NCBI GenBank assembly: GCA_016779565.1
Contig: JADHNJ010000025.1
Coordinates: 1 to 35,589, forward strand
Direction: 5' to 3'
DNA length: 35,589 nucleotides
Source: Pseudomonadales bacterium
GTDB taxonomy: Bacteria > Pseudomonadota > Gammaproteobacteria > Pseudomonadales > Azotimanducaceae
Position numbers and translations under genes: made by a program. The notes beneath the pieces are model-generated. The model was not told where the DNA came from. It did no database searches and saw only the letters and a list, made by a program, of their open reading frames with translations. This document shows, one piece after another, positions 17,188 through 26,524 of the stretch. Each line of letters starts with the position of its first letter. The first letter of the stretch is position 1.

Positions 17188-19125
17188 CTAGGTTTGAGGC
17201 GAACCGGCGATTAAGTCATCGACGACACTTGGGTCGGCGAGGGTACTGGTGTCACCTAATTGATCTAGCGCGTTTTCAGCGATTTTTCTCAAAATACGGC
17301 GCATAATTTTGCCGGATCGAGTCTTGGGTAGGCTCGGTGCCCATTGAAGGATATCCGGTTTTGCGATTGCCCCAATCTCTTGGCGAATCAATTGTTCAAG
17401 GGCTTGTTTGAGCTCATCGGTGCCGTCAACACCTTGCATTAAGGTGACGTAGGCATAGATGCCCTGTCCTTTGATGTCATGAGGATAACCTACCACTGCG
17501 GCTTCAGCGACGGCCTCGTGTAGCACCAAAGCGCTCTCTATCTCAGCTGTTCCCATACGGTGTCCGGAGACGTTGAGTACATCATCCACTCGACCGGTGA
17601 TCCAATAGTATCCGTCTTCATCCCGGCGTGCGCCATCGCCGGTAAAATAGTAACCGGGATAGGTCGCAAAATAGGTATCAATGCAGCGTTCGTGATCGCC
17701 GAAAACGGTTCGAATTTGGCTTGGCCAGGAGGTGCGAAGTGCTAAGTTCCCTGAGTTGGCGCCATCCAACTCGTTGCCATCAGGATCCAGCAGCACGGGT
17801 TCGACGCCGAAAAAAGGTAGACTCGCAGAACCGGGTTTTAAGTCAATTGCGCCGGGTAAGGGGCTGATCATGATGCCGCCGGTTTCTGTCTGCCACCAAG
17901 TATCGACGATAGGACATCGAGCATCACCGACCACGTGATAATACCATTCCCAGGCCTCTGGATTGATGGGTTCTCCGACACTGCCCAATAATCTCAAAGA
18001 CGACCGGTTGCAGGTTGTAACATATTGGTCTCCCATCCCCATGAGTGATCTGAGCGCTGTAGGTGCGGTATAAAAAATATTAACCTTGTGTTTATCAACT
18101 ACCTGCCAGCATCGAGAGGCATCTGGATAAGTCGGTACCCCCTCAAACATGAGGGTGGTCGCACCGTTTGCTAAGGGTCCATAGACAATATAAGAATGGC
18201 CAGTGATCCAGCCGACATCAGCGGTACACCAATAAATATCACCCTCATGGTAGTCAAAGATGTAGTGGTGGGTCATTGCAGCGTGCAATAAATAGCCACC
18301 GGTGGTGTGTAATACGCCTTTGGGTTTGCCAGTTGAACCAGAGGTGTAAAGGATGAAAAGTGGGTCTTCACTGTCCATCGGCGTCGGCTCGCAGGTTGCC
18401 GACTGTAAGGGCGCTTCATCATGATAAGAAACGTCTCGACCGCTTTGAAGGTTCATAGCGGCAGGGGTATGTTGGACCACAATTACCGAGTGGACATTAG
18501 GGCAGCCTGCGAGCGCTAAGTCGACATTATCTTTAAGTGGTATCGCCTTGCCTCCGCGAACCCCTTCATTTGCCGTGATGATGGTCTGGCAGTCGGCGTC
18601 TAATATCCGGTCCTTCAAGGCTTGAGGCGAAAAGCCGCCAAATACAACGCTGTGAATCGCGCCAATACGCGCGCATGCCAGCATGGCATAAGCAGCTTCT
18701 GGAATCATAGGCATGTAAAGGCATACTCGATCGCCTTTGCCGACGCCTCTCGCCTTTAATAAATTCGCTAGTTGGCAAACTTTTTCGTAGAGTTCGCGGT
18801 AGGAGATATGCGCTTCTTGGCTTGGGTCGTCTCCTTCCCAAATAATCGCGGTCTGGTCTGATCTGTCAGCGAGATGTCGATCAATACAGTTGAAGCTTGC
18901 GTTTAACTCGGCACCCCTAAACCAAGTCGCTTTACCCTCATGTAAGTTAGACTGAGTCAATTCATGCCATGGCTTGGACCAAGTGACAAAGGTTTCCGCC
19001 ATTTTTGGCCAGAAGGATTCGGGCGATTGAATGGATTCCTGATACAGGTCGCGATACTGCGATGCATCGATATGCGCCTTTTTGCGCCACTCACTGGTAA
19101 CTGGGTAGACCTTGTCGTCACTCAT
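17188..19125 (-). CDS. acs: Acetyl-CoA synthetase
   Basis: 645 residues, full length. It is an AMP-forming acetate-CoA ligase that activates acetate for catabolism, acting in the cytoplasm. The adenylate-forming signature is [19 protein letters not shown], with WWQTETGG and the hinge region [18 protein letters not shown]. The catalytic, acetylation-controlled lysine is K606 in TRSGKIMRR. The ATG start has GGAG at suitable spacing. It is transcribed alone: the pnp terminator closes its 3' side, and 119 bases separate it from the pcnB stop. Confidence 0.97.
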   Translation of the reverse strand: MSDDKVYPVTSEWRKKAHIDASQYRDLYQESIQSPESFWPKMAETFVTWSKPWHELTQSNLHEGKATWFRGAELNASFNCIDRHLADRSDQTAIIWEGDDPSQEAHISYRELYEKVCQLANLLKARGVGKGDRVCLYMPMIPEAAYAMLACARIGAIHSVVFGGFSPQALKDRILDADCQTIITANEGVRGGKAIPLKDNVDLALAGCPNVHSVIVVQHTPAAMNLQSGRDVSYHDEAPLQSATCEPTPMDSEDPLFILYTSGSTGKPKGVLHTTGGYLLHAAMTHHYIFDYHEGDIYWCTADVGWITGHSYIVYGPLANGATTLMFEGVPTYPDASRCWQVVDKHKVNIFYTAPTALRSLMGMGDQYVTTCNRSSLRLLGSVGEPINPEAWEWYYHVVGDARCPIVDTWWQTETGGIMISPLPGAIDLKPGSASLPFFGVEPVLLDPDGNELDGANSGNLALRTSWPSQIRTVFGDHERCIDTYFATYPGYYFTGDGARRDEDGYYWITGRVDDVLNVSGHRMGTAEIESALVLHEAVAEAAVVGYPHDIKGQGIYAYVTLMQGVDGTDELKQALEQLIRQEIGAIAKPDILQWAPSLPKTRSGKIMRRILRKIAENALDQLGDTSTLADPSVVDDLIAGSPQT

Positions 19126-19244
19126 TTAACTTTCTCCAGTCGTTGTCAGGATCGATAAAGATGCCATATCAGCACACTTTATAAAACCGCCGATCCAGGG
19201 GTTATTGCATTTAGTGCTTGGTGGCAGGAAAGCTTATATTTTGA

Positions 19245-20480
19245 CTAAGGCCCAGGAGTCTTTGGCTTACGTTTTTTTTTGGGCCCGGCTTGGGTCATGC
19301 TGATTTGAGTGTCAGGATCGGCACTTTGAAATACAGTCCACCAGTCGCAGACTGCATCTATCGCCTCACCACTGTCTCGTCGTAATAATAAAAAATCGTA
19401 GGCTGCTCTAAAGCGCTTGTTATCGAGAAGTTTGAATGGTCGCTTACCTCGGCGTTGGTGTAGCCGATCTTGTAATAGCCAGATTTCCCGTGCTGGAATG
19501 CTAAACCGCTTAGGGATAGACACAATAGATTGCTGACCAAAAAATGCGAGTTCTGCAGCGCCATGAGCAGCGTCGGCCGGGGCATGGGCTTTGCTCTCGG
19601 TTAATCGGTTTCTATGTGTGATGAAGCTTTGCCAGAGAAAAGCAGCAAACAAGAAAGCGGGTGTCACGGGTTTACCCTGTTTAACTCGCGCATCTGTAGA
19701 TGCTAGTGCTGCTGAAATCAGGCGCGCGGGCTCGGCTTCTGTTGCTAGGGTTGGGAAAAGGCGAGACATCAAGTGATAGGCTTTGAGGGCCTCATAGGTT
19801 GCAAGAGCCTGACCATTCATGAATAGCTTTAAGGTTTCTTCAAAGAGACGAGCCGGTGGTATTTGCCCGAGTAAGTCAGCGCTGTTTTTGATGTCAGCCG
19901 CGAGGGCCGGTGAGATCAAAAAATCAAGCTTTACCATAAAGCGGACAGCTCTCAGCATTCTAACTGGATCTTCTTTAAATCGTTGTGCCGGGTCACCAAT
20001 GAGTTGCAACCTACCGGCTTCAAGATCGGGTAGACCAAGACCTGTGGGGTCGAGGACTGTCTCAGAGCTAGCGTCATAATAAAGCGCGTTGACGGTGAAA
20101 TCTCTCCGAAAACTGTCCTCTTTAAACGAGCCGAACACGTTGTCGCGTAGGATATGCCCTGCATCAGAAGATTCTTTGGGGTTGTGTTGACCCCTAAATG
20201 TCGCCACTTCTATGACTTCCCTGCCAAACCGCACATGAACAATCTGGAATCTTCGGCCAATGATCCGAGAGTTGCGAAACAATTTGTGGATCTCTTGGGG
20301 TGTAGCGTTGGTGGCAACGTCAAAGTCTTTCGGCTTTTTTCCGAGCAGTAAATCGCGCACACAGCCACCCACAAGATAAGCCTCGAAGCCATCTTCGCTG
20401 AGCCTTTTGACGACTTTAAGCGCTGCGATGCTAATGTCTTGGAGATTCAATGTAATGTTCGGTTCTCGAGTCTTGCTCAC
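19245..20480 (-). CDS. pcnB: Poly(A) polymerase I
   Basis: 411 residues with the chosen start. It adds poly(A) tails that mark RNA for decay. The nucleotidyltransferase head has LVGGCVRDLLLGKKPKDFDV, with catalytic D52 and D54. RRFQIVHV, RRDFTVNALYY and EDPVRMLRAVRF follow; these mark class II poly(A)/CCA enzymes, and the length and C terminus favour PcnB. The tail is basic (KKKRKPKTP). The frame opens at an ATG at 20537, but that ATG has no ribosome site and sits directly on the T run of a terminator. The GTG at 20480 has AGGG at 6-base spacing. folK, the usual partner, is absent downstream. Confidence 0.92.
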   Translation of the reverse strand: MSKTREPNITLNLQDISIAALKVVKRLSEDGFEAYLVGGCVRDLLLGKKPKDFDVATNATPQEIHKLFRNSRIIGRRFQIVHVRFGREVIEVATFRGQHNPKESSDAGHILRDNVFGSFKEDSFRRDFTVNALYYDASSETVLDPTGLGLPDLEAGRLQLIGDPAQRFKEDPVRMLRAVRFMVKLDFLISPALAADIKNSADLLGQIPPARLFEETLKLFMNGQALATYEALKAYHLMSRLFPTLATEAEPARLISAALASTDARVKQGKPVTPAFLFAAFLWQSFITHRNRLTESKAHAPADAAHGAAELAFFGQQSIVSIPKRFSIPAREIWLLQDRLHQRRGKRPFKLLDNKRFRAAYDFLLLRRDSGEAIDAVCDWWTVFQSADPDTQISMTQAGPKKKRKPKTPGP

Positions 20481-20510
20481 GTAAAAACCCTGATGGTAGG
20501 CCTTGGTGTA

Positions 20511-20534
20511 CCCATTGCAATTGACCCCAATGGG
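20511..20534 (-). repeat. Inverted repeat upstream of pcnB
   Basis: CCCATTG (20511-20517) and CAATGGG (20528-20534) are perfect inverted copies separated by 10 bases. They lie between the gluQ terminator and the chosen pcnB start. This could be an operator or a leader hairpin; its function is unknown. Confidence 0.45.
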
Positions 20535-20540
20535 CATGAT

Positions 20541-20570
20541 AAAAGAAAAGGGAAAGCAGAGCTTTCCCTT
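20541..20570 (-). terminator. Terminator between gluQ and pcnB
   Basis: Read on the - strand, AAGGGAAAGC, a three-base loop and GCTTTCCCTT form ten perfect pairs, followed by TTCTTTT. It closes the dksA-gluQ unit about 160 bases after the gluQ stop. This implies that pcnB has its own promoter or depends on readthrough. Confidence 0.7.
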
Positions 20571-20731
20571 CAGCGAGCGTGTTTACTTTTTTATTATTGC
20601 TTTTTCGCTGCTCCAATATTTATTGGTATTGTTATGGCAACAGCAGGTTTACTATCGCAGGATGTTGGCTTAATTGGAACCCTCGATCGAAGACCGCTTG
20701 GCCTTAGCCAAACGTCCGCAAACCGCACGTT

Positions 20732-21637
20732 TCAATCTAGCATCAGGTCCTTTGATGGCCAGATCCTGCCCCAACTTGGGGAGATTCTGCTTGGTTGCCA
20801 GTTGAGCGTAGCTTGACGCAAGATTTCAGCGGGGTCAGGACTTTGAACCGGCGACTGATTCAGGAATTTCAAAGCTTCATTAAGATTGGTTTGAGGGCTT
20901 TGGCCGCTTAATGTGGGCGCACGCGATTGTTTGCTGAGCTTTTCACCGTCTTGACCTAAGACAAGGGGGATATGTAGGGTCTCTGGGTAACGAGTAGCGA
21001 AGGCGGCATAGAGCTCTGTTTGCGCAGGGGTCGAATCAAAAAGGTCAGCACCTCGAACAATTCGAGTAATATTCTGATCAATATCGTCGGCGACGACCGC
21101 AAGTTGGTAGGCATGAAGGCCATCTTTTCGCTTCACCACGAAGTCGCCGTAGTCCTGCCCGTATCGCCAAGCCTTGAAACCTTGGAGGAGGTCAAGGTGT
21201 TTGATGACGGGTTGAGAGGTGCGAAACCGTATTGCGTGGGGCGCGGTTTGGGGGATTTCAGCAGCCCGACATCGTCCTGGGTAAATATTGTCATAAGTAC
21301 TTCTGGCGCAGCTACATCTGTAGATCTTTGCTGCGGCTTCAAGGGACTGTAATCGATCTTCGTAGAAGGACAACCTGGCGCTCTGATACAAAATAGGTTG
21401 ATCGCTTACTAGCCCATGGGTTTTGAGCTGATCGACAATTAGTTTCTTTGCTCCGACCACTTCGCGAGGTGGATCGAGATCTTCCATTCTAACGAACCAC
21501 TGCCCGTTGGCTGACTTTGCATCGAGATAGCTAGCCACGGCGGTGACGAGAGAGCCAAAATGCAGTGGCCCGGTCGGCGAGGGCGCGAAGCGGCCAATAT
21601 AGGGTGCCAGATTGCTTGGGCCTGCTGTTACCAGCAT
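20732..21637 (-). CDS. gluQ: Glutamyl-Q tRNA(Asp) synthetase
   Basis: 301 residues, the short form that lacks the anticodon-binding domain of GluRS. It attaches glutamate to the queuosine base at position 34 of tRNA-Asp. The class I signature is PSPTGPLHFGSL (HFGS in place of HIGH, residues 26-29). The KMSKS counterpart is KLSKQ. The zinc-binding set is CSC...YPGRC in the inserted segment. It starts six bases after the dksA stop, the standard dksA-gluQ operon, and ends before a strong terminator. Confidence 0.95.
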   Translation of the reverse strand: MLVTAGPSNLAPYIGRFAPSPTGPLHFGSLVTAVASYLDAKSANGQWFVRMEDLDPPREVVGAKKLIVDQLKTHGLVSDQPILYQSARLSFYEDRLQSLEAAAKIYRCSCARSTYDNIYPGRCRAAEIPQTAPHAIRFRTSQPVIKHLDLLQGFKAWRYGQDYGDFVVKRKDGLHAYQLAVVADDIDQNITRIVRGADLFDSTPAQTELYAAFATRYPETLHIPLVLGQDGEKLSKQSRAPTLSGQSPQTNLNEALKFLNQSPVQSPDPAEILRQATLNWQPSRISPSWGRIWPSKDLMLD

Positions 21638-21643
21638 GGGCAG

Positions 21644-22708
21644 TTAGCCGTGAAGCTGCCGCTCTTTAAGCTCATCTAGAGTTTTGCAATCGATACATTG
21701 ATTTGCGGTTGGTCGAGCCTCCAATCGTCGAATGCCAATTTCGATACCACAGGTCTCGCAATAGCCGTAATCATCCTGATCGATTAGATCAATGGTTTTT
21801 TCGATTTTTCTAATTAATTTTCGCTCACGATCCCGGGTCCTGAGTTCAAGACTAAATTCTTCTTCTTGGCTCGCACGATCTGAGGGGTCAGGATAGTTTG
21901 CCGCCTCGTCTTTCATATGACTTACCGTGCGGTCGACTTCTTCCATCAGCTGATTCCGCCAGCCGAGCAATATACTTTTAAAATGCGCGCGCTGGGGATC
22001 GTTCATGTAAGGTTCGTTGCGCTTAGGCACGTATGGGATGAACGACGCGGTACTGTCCGAACCAGCGTTACCCAGGGAGGCTGGGTTCGAAGCTACGCGA
22101 CTACTTGTTTGGGTTTTAGCGCGTGTTTTGACCGCCGCGCTCTTCCTAGCAACTTTTTTAGGCGCCGCTTTTGGCTTCGTCGCAGCTTTTTTCGCTGGGG
22201 TCTTTGCAATGGGTTTTTTAGCGGTTGTCTTTTTGGCGACGGCTTTTTTGGCCGGGGCCTTCGCATCGACCTTTTTTGAAGGCACACGCTTTGCCGCTAC
22301 TTTGGGATTGGCTGCCGTTTTAGCACCCTTAGAAGATTTGGATACTGATTTTTTTGCTGCGACAGATTTAGTTGTTGCTTTGACCGCCTTGGTTTTGCTC
22401 GCTGTCTTTTCTTGCAGCTGCTTTTTAGTCTTTGCCGAAGCAGTCGATTGTTTGGCGACAACGGTCTTTTTTATGGCAGCTTTCGGAGACGAGGTTGTGG
22501 CCTTAGTGCTAGTTGCTTTGTTAGGTTTGGCCTTATTGGTTGTCAATGCTTTACCCTCTTTCGCGACCCGCTTTGATACGCTGACTTTAGCTGTCTTCGC
22601 TTGAGACTTTTTTGCCTTATCTAGCGGCTTTTTAGCAGCGTTAGCTGCCTGTTTGTTTCTGACAGATGACTTTTTAACCGCTGGAGTGGTTTTGCGCTTG
22701 GCAACCAT
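21644..22708 (-). CDS. dksA: DksA with a long histone-H1-like N-terminal extension
   Basis: 354 residues, more than twice the usual ~150. DksA binds the RNA polymerase secondary channel and, with ppGpp, controls rRNA and amino-acid promoters. Residues about 222-354 are a complete DksA. They have the coiled-coil tip DPSDRA (274-279, the two essential Asp included), [16 protein letters not shown], and the zinc finger C317, C320, C338, C341, ending in [14 protein letters not shown]. Residues 1-220 are low-complexity Lys/Ala/Thr/Ser sequence with PAKKA- and AAKK-type repeats, like histone H1 or Pseudomonas AlgP. The ATG at 22708 has GAGGAG upstream; an in-frame ATG 18 codons earlier lacks one. 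The reading frame is continuous. Confidence 0.95.
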   Translation of the reverse strand: MVAKRKTTPAVKKSSVRNKQAANAAKKPLDKAKKSQAKTAKVSVSKRVAKEGKALTTNKAKPNKATSTKATTSSPKAAIKKTVVAKQSTASAKTKKQLQEKTASKTKAVKATTKSVAAKKSVSKSSKGAKTAANPKVAAKRVPSKKVDAKAPAKKAVAKKTTAKKPIAKTPAKKAATKPKAAPKKVARKSAAVKTRAKTQTSSRVASNPASLGNAGSDSTASFIPYVPKRNEPYMNDPQRAHFKSILLGWRNQLMEEVDRTVSHMKDEAANYPDPSDRASQEEEFSLELRTRDRERKLIRKIEKTIDLIDQDDYGYCETCGIEIGIRRLEARPTANQCIDCKTLDELKERQLHG

Positions 22709-22869
22709 AGAAAGCTCCTCGATGTGTAAAAAACCCAACGACTGAAAATTAGCGCCGAACATTAACAGAAAGCGTAGCTGGCGCCAAGACGAATCTGTGC
22801 CGAAGGTAAGCCAAAGGCTTGGGAGTTAACTGATGATAAGATGGGGGGGTGCTCCGATGAGGCAGGCAA

Positions 22870-24039
22870 TTGAAGAAGCCACAAAGTTTTTCGAGGCGAA
22901 GTCAGGCAATACAACCTTTCAAAGCCATGGCCGTTTTGGCAAAAGCGAACCAGCTAGCGGCTGAAGGTCGATCGATTATTCATTTAGAAGTGGGTCAGCC
23001 GGACTTCAAAGTGGCGGAACCTATTCGTCGTGCTGCGATCAAAGCAATTTCAGCACACCAAACGGGATATTCGGATGCCAATGGTTTGCCTGCGCTGCGA
23101 CTCAAAATATCCGATTACTATGCCCGATATTACGGGCTAAATATTGACGAGCATCGAGTGATCCTGACAGCCGGCGCCTCAGGTGCGTTAGCATTGGTGG
23201 TCGCCCTTTTAACCGATCCTGGCGATGGCTGGTTGTTATCGGATCCGAGTTATCCCTCGAACCGATATTTTATTGAGGCTTTTTCGGGTGTGCCCCAGGT
23301 CTGCAACGTCGGCCCGGAAACACGTTTTCAGCCATCTGCCGATGCCATAAGGCAGGCTTGGCAGCCATCAACCAGAAGCCTCCTTCTAGGCTCGCCAGCT
23401 AATCCAACTGGGACATCTTTGCAGGCGCCGGCTCTGACAGAATTGGCCGAGGTGGTTGCAGACCGGCAAGGATTTTTAGTATCTGATGAAATTTATCAAG
23501 GATTAGAATACGGGCCCGAGGCCCGAGTTTCAGCCTTGTCGGCTCATGATGACGCTTTTGTGGTCAATAGTTTCTCAAAGTATTTTGGTATGACAGGTTG
23601 GCGGTTGGGCTGGTTGATTGCACCTGATAACGCCATCGATAGTCTTATTCGGTTGGCGCAAAACTTGTTTATTTGTCCTTCTCTACCCGCCCAACACGGT
23701 GCCATGGCCGCATTTGAGCCCGAGGTAATGACGATCTTAGAACGTCAGCGCGAGATATTAGCCTCGCGCCGAGATTTTATGCTAGCTGAATTGCCAGCCA
23801 CGGGACTTGAAGTTCCTGTGGCACCGGATGGCGCTTTTTACCTGTACGCGCGGTTGCCAGAGGGTGCCCCCACAAGCGACGATTATTGCAAAGGCTTACT
23901 AGATGTGACGGGCGTTGCGACCACACCAGGCACAGACTTTGGGTCTTATCAGGCCGAGCGGTATTTAAGGCTGAGTTATGCTCAGCCCCAAGCAATTCTG
24001 GAAGACGCACTGGGTCGTATGTTGAAGTATCGGCTATGA
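22870..24039 (+). CDS. Class I/II PLP-dependent aminotransferase
   Basis: 389 residues, fold type I. The PLP-binding lysine is K237 in SFSKYFGMTGWRLGW. Other conserved points are the substrate segment LEVGQPDF, SPANPTGT, the PLP-pairing Asp in LVSDEIYQGLEYG, and the C-terminal Arg in YLRLSYAQ. The substrate cannot be told; the family includes aspartate- and aromatic-type enzymes. A similar gene sits next to dksA in Pseudomonas. The TTG start has GAGG 8 bases upstream; the nearby ATG at 22857 is out of frame. Its stop overlaps the sfsA start (ATGA), making it the first gene of a four-gene overlapping operon. Confidence 0.88.
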   Translation: MKKPQSFSRRSQAIQPFKAMAVLAKANQLAAEGRSIIHLEVGQPDFKVAEPIRRAAIKAISAHQTGYSDANGLPALRLKISDYYARYYGLNIDEHRVILTAGASGALALVVALLTDPGDGWLLSDPSYPSNRYFIEAFSGVPQVCNVGPETRFQPSADAIRQAWQPSTRSLLLGSPANPTGTSLQAPALTELAEVVADRQGFLVSDEIYQGLEYGPEARVSALSAHDDAFVVNSFSKYFGMTGWRLGWLIAPDNAIDSLIRLAQNLFICPSLPAQHGAMAAFEPEVMTILERQREILASRRDFMLAELPATGLEVPVAPDGAFYLYARLPEGAPTSDDYCKGLLDVTGVATTPGTDFGSYQAERYLRLSYAQPQAILEDALGRMLKYRL

Positions 24040-24758
24040 GAATCTTATCGGAACCTTGGCTAGAAGGCAGATTGATTCGAAGGTATAAGCGCTTTCTCGC
24101 AGATGTCGCTTTACCTGACGGAACAGAAGTGACGGTTCACTGTCCCAATACAGGGGCAATGACAAACTGCTTCAAAGAGGGCGACCAAGTCTTTTTGTCG
24201 GAGACCAGAGATACAAAACGCAAGACCCGCTTTACCTGGGAACTCAGTCGCCACGGCGCTTACTGGATCGGTATCAATTCGGCCAAGGCCAATGCCCTGA
24301 TTGGCGAAGCCCTGGACAAAAGGCGGTTGGCGGGTTTTGAATCTGTTCAGGAAATCAAGTCAGAGCAGCGTTTTTTAGATAGCCGTATGGACTTCAAACT
24401 GGCCTTTAAGGGGCAACCCGATATGGTCATGGAGGTTAAAAGTGTGACTTATCGGGTCAGGGGCAATTTGGGGTTGTTCCCTGATGCACCATCCTTGCGT
24501 GCCATTAAGCACTTAGACGCCTTAATTGAGGCGCGGCGGCAAGGTTTGCAGGCGGCTTTGATTTTCTGTGCCCAACATTCTGGCATAGATCGTATTGCGC
24601 CGGCTGTCGAAATCGCGCCAGACTATGGTGCGAAGCTTCAAGCTGCTGCCGCGGTTGGCGTAAAAATCCATGGTTTCAAAGTTGGCTATCAATTGCCGTA
24701 TGCGCAAATCAAACGAGCCTTACCAGTTGAGGTCGCAATTAAAGAGGACTGGCAATGA
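24036..24758 (+). CDS. sfsA: SfsA family protein (sugar fermentation stimulation)
   Basis: 240 residues (E. coli 234). SfsA was named for a maltose-fermentation effect in E. coli; its biochemical role is unsettled. An OB-like N-terminal part (LIRRYKRFLADV, HCPNTGAMTNC, KRKTRFTWEL) precedes a nuclease-like PD-(D/E)XK core. In that core D119 (RMDF) and E133/K135 (MEVKSV) fit the active-site pattern. GLFPDAPSLRAIKHL and the late HSGIDRIAPA segment are family hallmarks. The ATG overlaps the preceding stop, and its own stop overlaps the next start; both junctions are ATGA. sfsA near dksA is conserved in Gammaproteobacteria. Confidence 0.94.
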   Translation: MRILSEPWLEGRLIRRYKRFLADVALPDGTEVTVHCPNTGAMTNCFKEGDQVFLSETRDTKRKTRFTWELSRHGAYWIGINSAKANALIGEALDKRRLAGFESVQEIKSEQRFLDSRMDFKLAFKGQPDMVMEVKSVTYRVRGNLGLFPDAPSLRAIKHLDALIEARRQGLQAALIFCAQHSGIDRIAPAVEIAPDYGAKLQAAAAVGVKIHGFKVGYQLPYAQIKRALPVEVAIKEDWQ

Positions 24759-25729
24759 ATAGCCGAGTTGCTGGGGTCTGCTTAGTCGCGCTGTGGATGC
24801 TTGTCTTTAGTCTTGCTGTGATGACCGGCTCTGGAATTGTTGATTGGGCTGACCTCTTGGTTAGCGGCACGGTCAGCCATCAAATCGTGTCTGAGGTCCG
24901 CTTGCCAAGGGCGCTTCTTGCCAGCTTACTCGGGGGTGGGTTGGCTTTAGCGGGTGCTAGTATCCAAGGGGTTTTTAGGAACCCGTTGGCTGACCCAGCC
25001 CTTATTGGGATCTCCGGAGGCGCGGCTTTGTTTGCAGCAAGCTACTTGGTCATAGTGCCATATTCAGATTTCATGTTGATTGGCCTTTCAGCGAGTGCGA
25101 TGTTAGGGGGCGTTCTGGCAACTGGCTTGGTTTTGTTAATTGGTGGGCGACAGACAGATGTTGCGACCTTACTCTTAGCGGGCATTGCGATAAACGCGAT
25201 CTGCCTAGCAGGAGTTGGCTTGTTGTCCTTCCTTGCGCCAGAGCAGCGCTTTCGATCAGTGTCCTTCTGGGCGCTAGGTAGTTTCAATCATGTCGGCTGG
25301 ATCGACGTATTTCTGGGGTTCGTTGTGCTACCTGGGATATTGCGTTTGATGATGCTAGCGTCCGTTTTAGACGTGCTGACCTTAGGCGATGTTGAGGCCC
25401 GGCATCTGGGTATTCAGGCGAAAGCTCGACGCATTGAAGTTATCTTATGGGCCGCGCTTATCACAGGGGTGTCTGTAAGTTTGGTTGGGATCATTGCGTT
25501 TGTAGGGCTTATTGTGCCGCATTGGGTACGCATGACCATTGGTGCACGGCATGTGCTTGTCTTGCCGTTCTCGATGATAGCCGGAGCGCTTTTATTAATC
25601 GCTGCTGATTGGTTGAGTCGCTGGTTGATCGCGCCCATAGAACTGCCGGTAGGTATTGTCACAACCCTGCTTGGGGCGCCACTATTCGTGGTTTTAGTGG
25701 CGCGGTGGTCACGAGGCGTTTGGCTATAA
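24755..25729 (+). CDS. FecCD-type ABC importer permease (heme/cobalamin/siderophore class)
   Basis: 324 residues, strongly hydrophobic, consistent with the roughly ten helices of BtuC/HmuU-type permeases. The family signature RLPRALLASLLGGGLALAGASIQGVFRNPLADPALIG lies in residues 49-85. The coupling region GIIAFVGLIVPHWVR is near residues 244-258. PVGIVTTLLGAPLFVVL is the usual C terminus. It overlaps sfsA by four bases and the ATPase gene by one base (TAATG). The substrate is not readable from the permease; the partner ATPase leans toward the heme type. No periplasmic binding protein or TonB receptor is nearby. Confidence 0.9.
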   Translation: MNSRVAGVCLVALWMLVFSLAVMTGSGIVDWADLLVSGTVSHQIVSEVRLPRALLASLLGGGLALAGASIQGVFRNPLADPALIGISGGAALFAASYLVIVPYSDFMLIGLSASAMLGGVLATGLVLLIGGRQTDVATLLLAGIAINAICLAGVGLLSFLAPEQRFRSVSFWALGSFNHVGWIDVFLGFVVLPGILRLMMLASVLDVLTLGDVEARHLGIQAKARRIEVILWAALITGVSVSLVGIIAFVGLIVPHWVRMTIGARHVLVLPFSMIAGALLLIAADWLSRWLIAPIELPVGIVTTLLGAPLFVVLVARWSRGVWL

Positions 25730-26514
25730 TGGTTATCGTAGAGGGCCTCAGTCTAACATTGGGCGAGCAGAAGGTGCTGACGTCGGTGGATTTTTGCCTC
25801 AACGCGGGCGAGCATTTGGGCATCCTAGGACCAAATGGTGCGGGCAAGACCTCCCTTTTGCGTTTGATAGCCGGTGATCTAAAGCACCAATCTGGTGATG
25901 TTAAGGTGTTTGGTAGAAGCCCTCACGCGATGCCATTGTCAGAGCGTGCTAGGCAAATCGCGATGCTTAGTCAAAGACCAGATTTTAATTTTCCATTCAA
26001 GATAGAAGAAATCATCGCGCTCGGTCGATACCCTTTTAGGGGAGACAAAGTCAGTGTCGATGATTTGGTTTGGCAGATCATCGAAGCGCTAGAGCTCGAG
26101 CCGTTAGTAGGACGTTCAATTTTAACGCTTTCTGGCGGCGAGCGGCAACGAGTCCATATCGCCAGGGCAATTGCTCAAGTGTGGGACTTGCGCGAGCCCG
26201 GGTTGCTGCTTTTAGACGAACCGTTTTCGGCGCTAGACGTCGCGCACCAAGTCACCGCGCGACGGGTATTAGAAAGTATGCGCCAGCGTTTGCCATTAAC
26301 CCTGATCTCCGTGGTCCATGACCTTCATGGCGCAACCCGAGTATTCGATCAAATTTGTTTGCTTGGCGCAGATGGCGACCAGGCAGGGTTTGGCTCGCCG
26401 TTTGAACTGCTGTCAGAGGATAAACTTAAAGCAGTCTATGGGGTTGAGGTTCAAGCGTTGTATTTTTCTGATGGCCAATTGGCGGGCCACACGGCAAGGG
26501 CCTCCCAGCCATAA
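25729..26514 (+). CDS. ABC importer ATP-binding protein, HmuV/BtuD-like
   Basis: 261 residues. It has Walker A GPNGAGKT (34-41), Q-loop Q82, signature LSGGERQR (134-141), Walker B LLLLDEP (159-165) and H-loop H197. The stretch IARAIAQVWDLREPGLLLLDEPFSALDVAHQ (given here as its parts IARAIAQVW and FSALDVAHQ) resembles heme-importer HmuV proteins. That makes heme the best guess, with cobalamin or a siderophore as alternatives. The frame is open 40 codons upstream inside the permease, but the ATG at 25729 overlaps the permease stop by one base and gives the proper N terminus. It ends 10 bases from the convergent kinase gene. Confidence 0.9.
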   Translation: MVIVEGLSLTLGEQKVLTSVDFCLNAGEHLGILGPNGAGKTSLLRLIAGDLKHQSGDVKVFGRSPHAMPLSERARQIAMLSQRPDFNFPFKIEEIIALGRYPFRGDKVSVDDLVWQIIEALELEPLVGRSILTLSGGERQRVHIARAIAQVWDLREPGLLLLDEPFSALDVAHQVTARRVLESMRQRLPLTLISVVHDLHGATRVFDQICLLGADGDQAGFGSPFELLSEDKLKAVYGVEVQALYFSDGQLAGHTARASQP

Positions 26515-26524
26515 AGTGCTAGAT

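Noticed and set aside
22017-22604. A 195-codon + strand open frame with a strongly hydrophobic, membrane-like product
   Set aside because: It is antisense to the Lys/Ala-rich part of dksA. Complementing Lys/Ala codons yields Phe/Leu/Ala-rich frames, so the apparent membrane segments are an artefact of composition.
21644-22708. The long dksA frame as two genes joined by an error (an AlgP-like gene plus dksA)
   Set aside because: The frame is continuous, the only good ribosome site is before the Lys/Ala part, and the DksA part has no own start with a ribosome site close to its usual N terminus. Left as a fusion, with this alternative noted.
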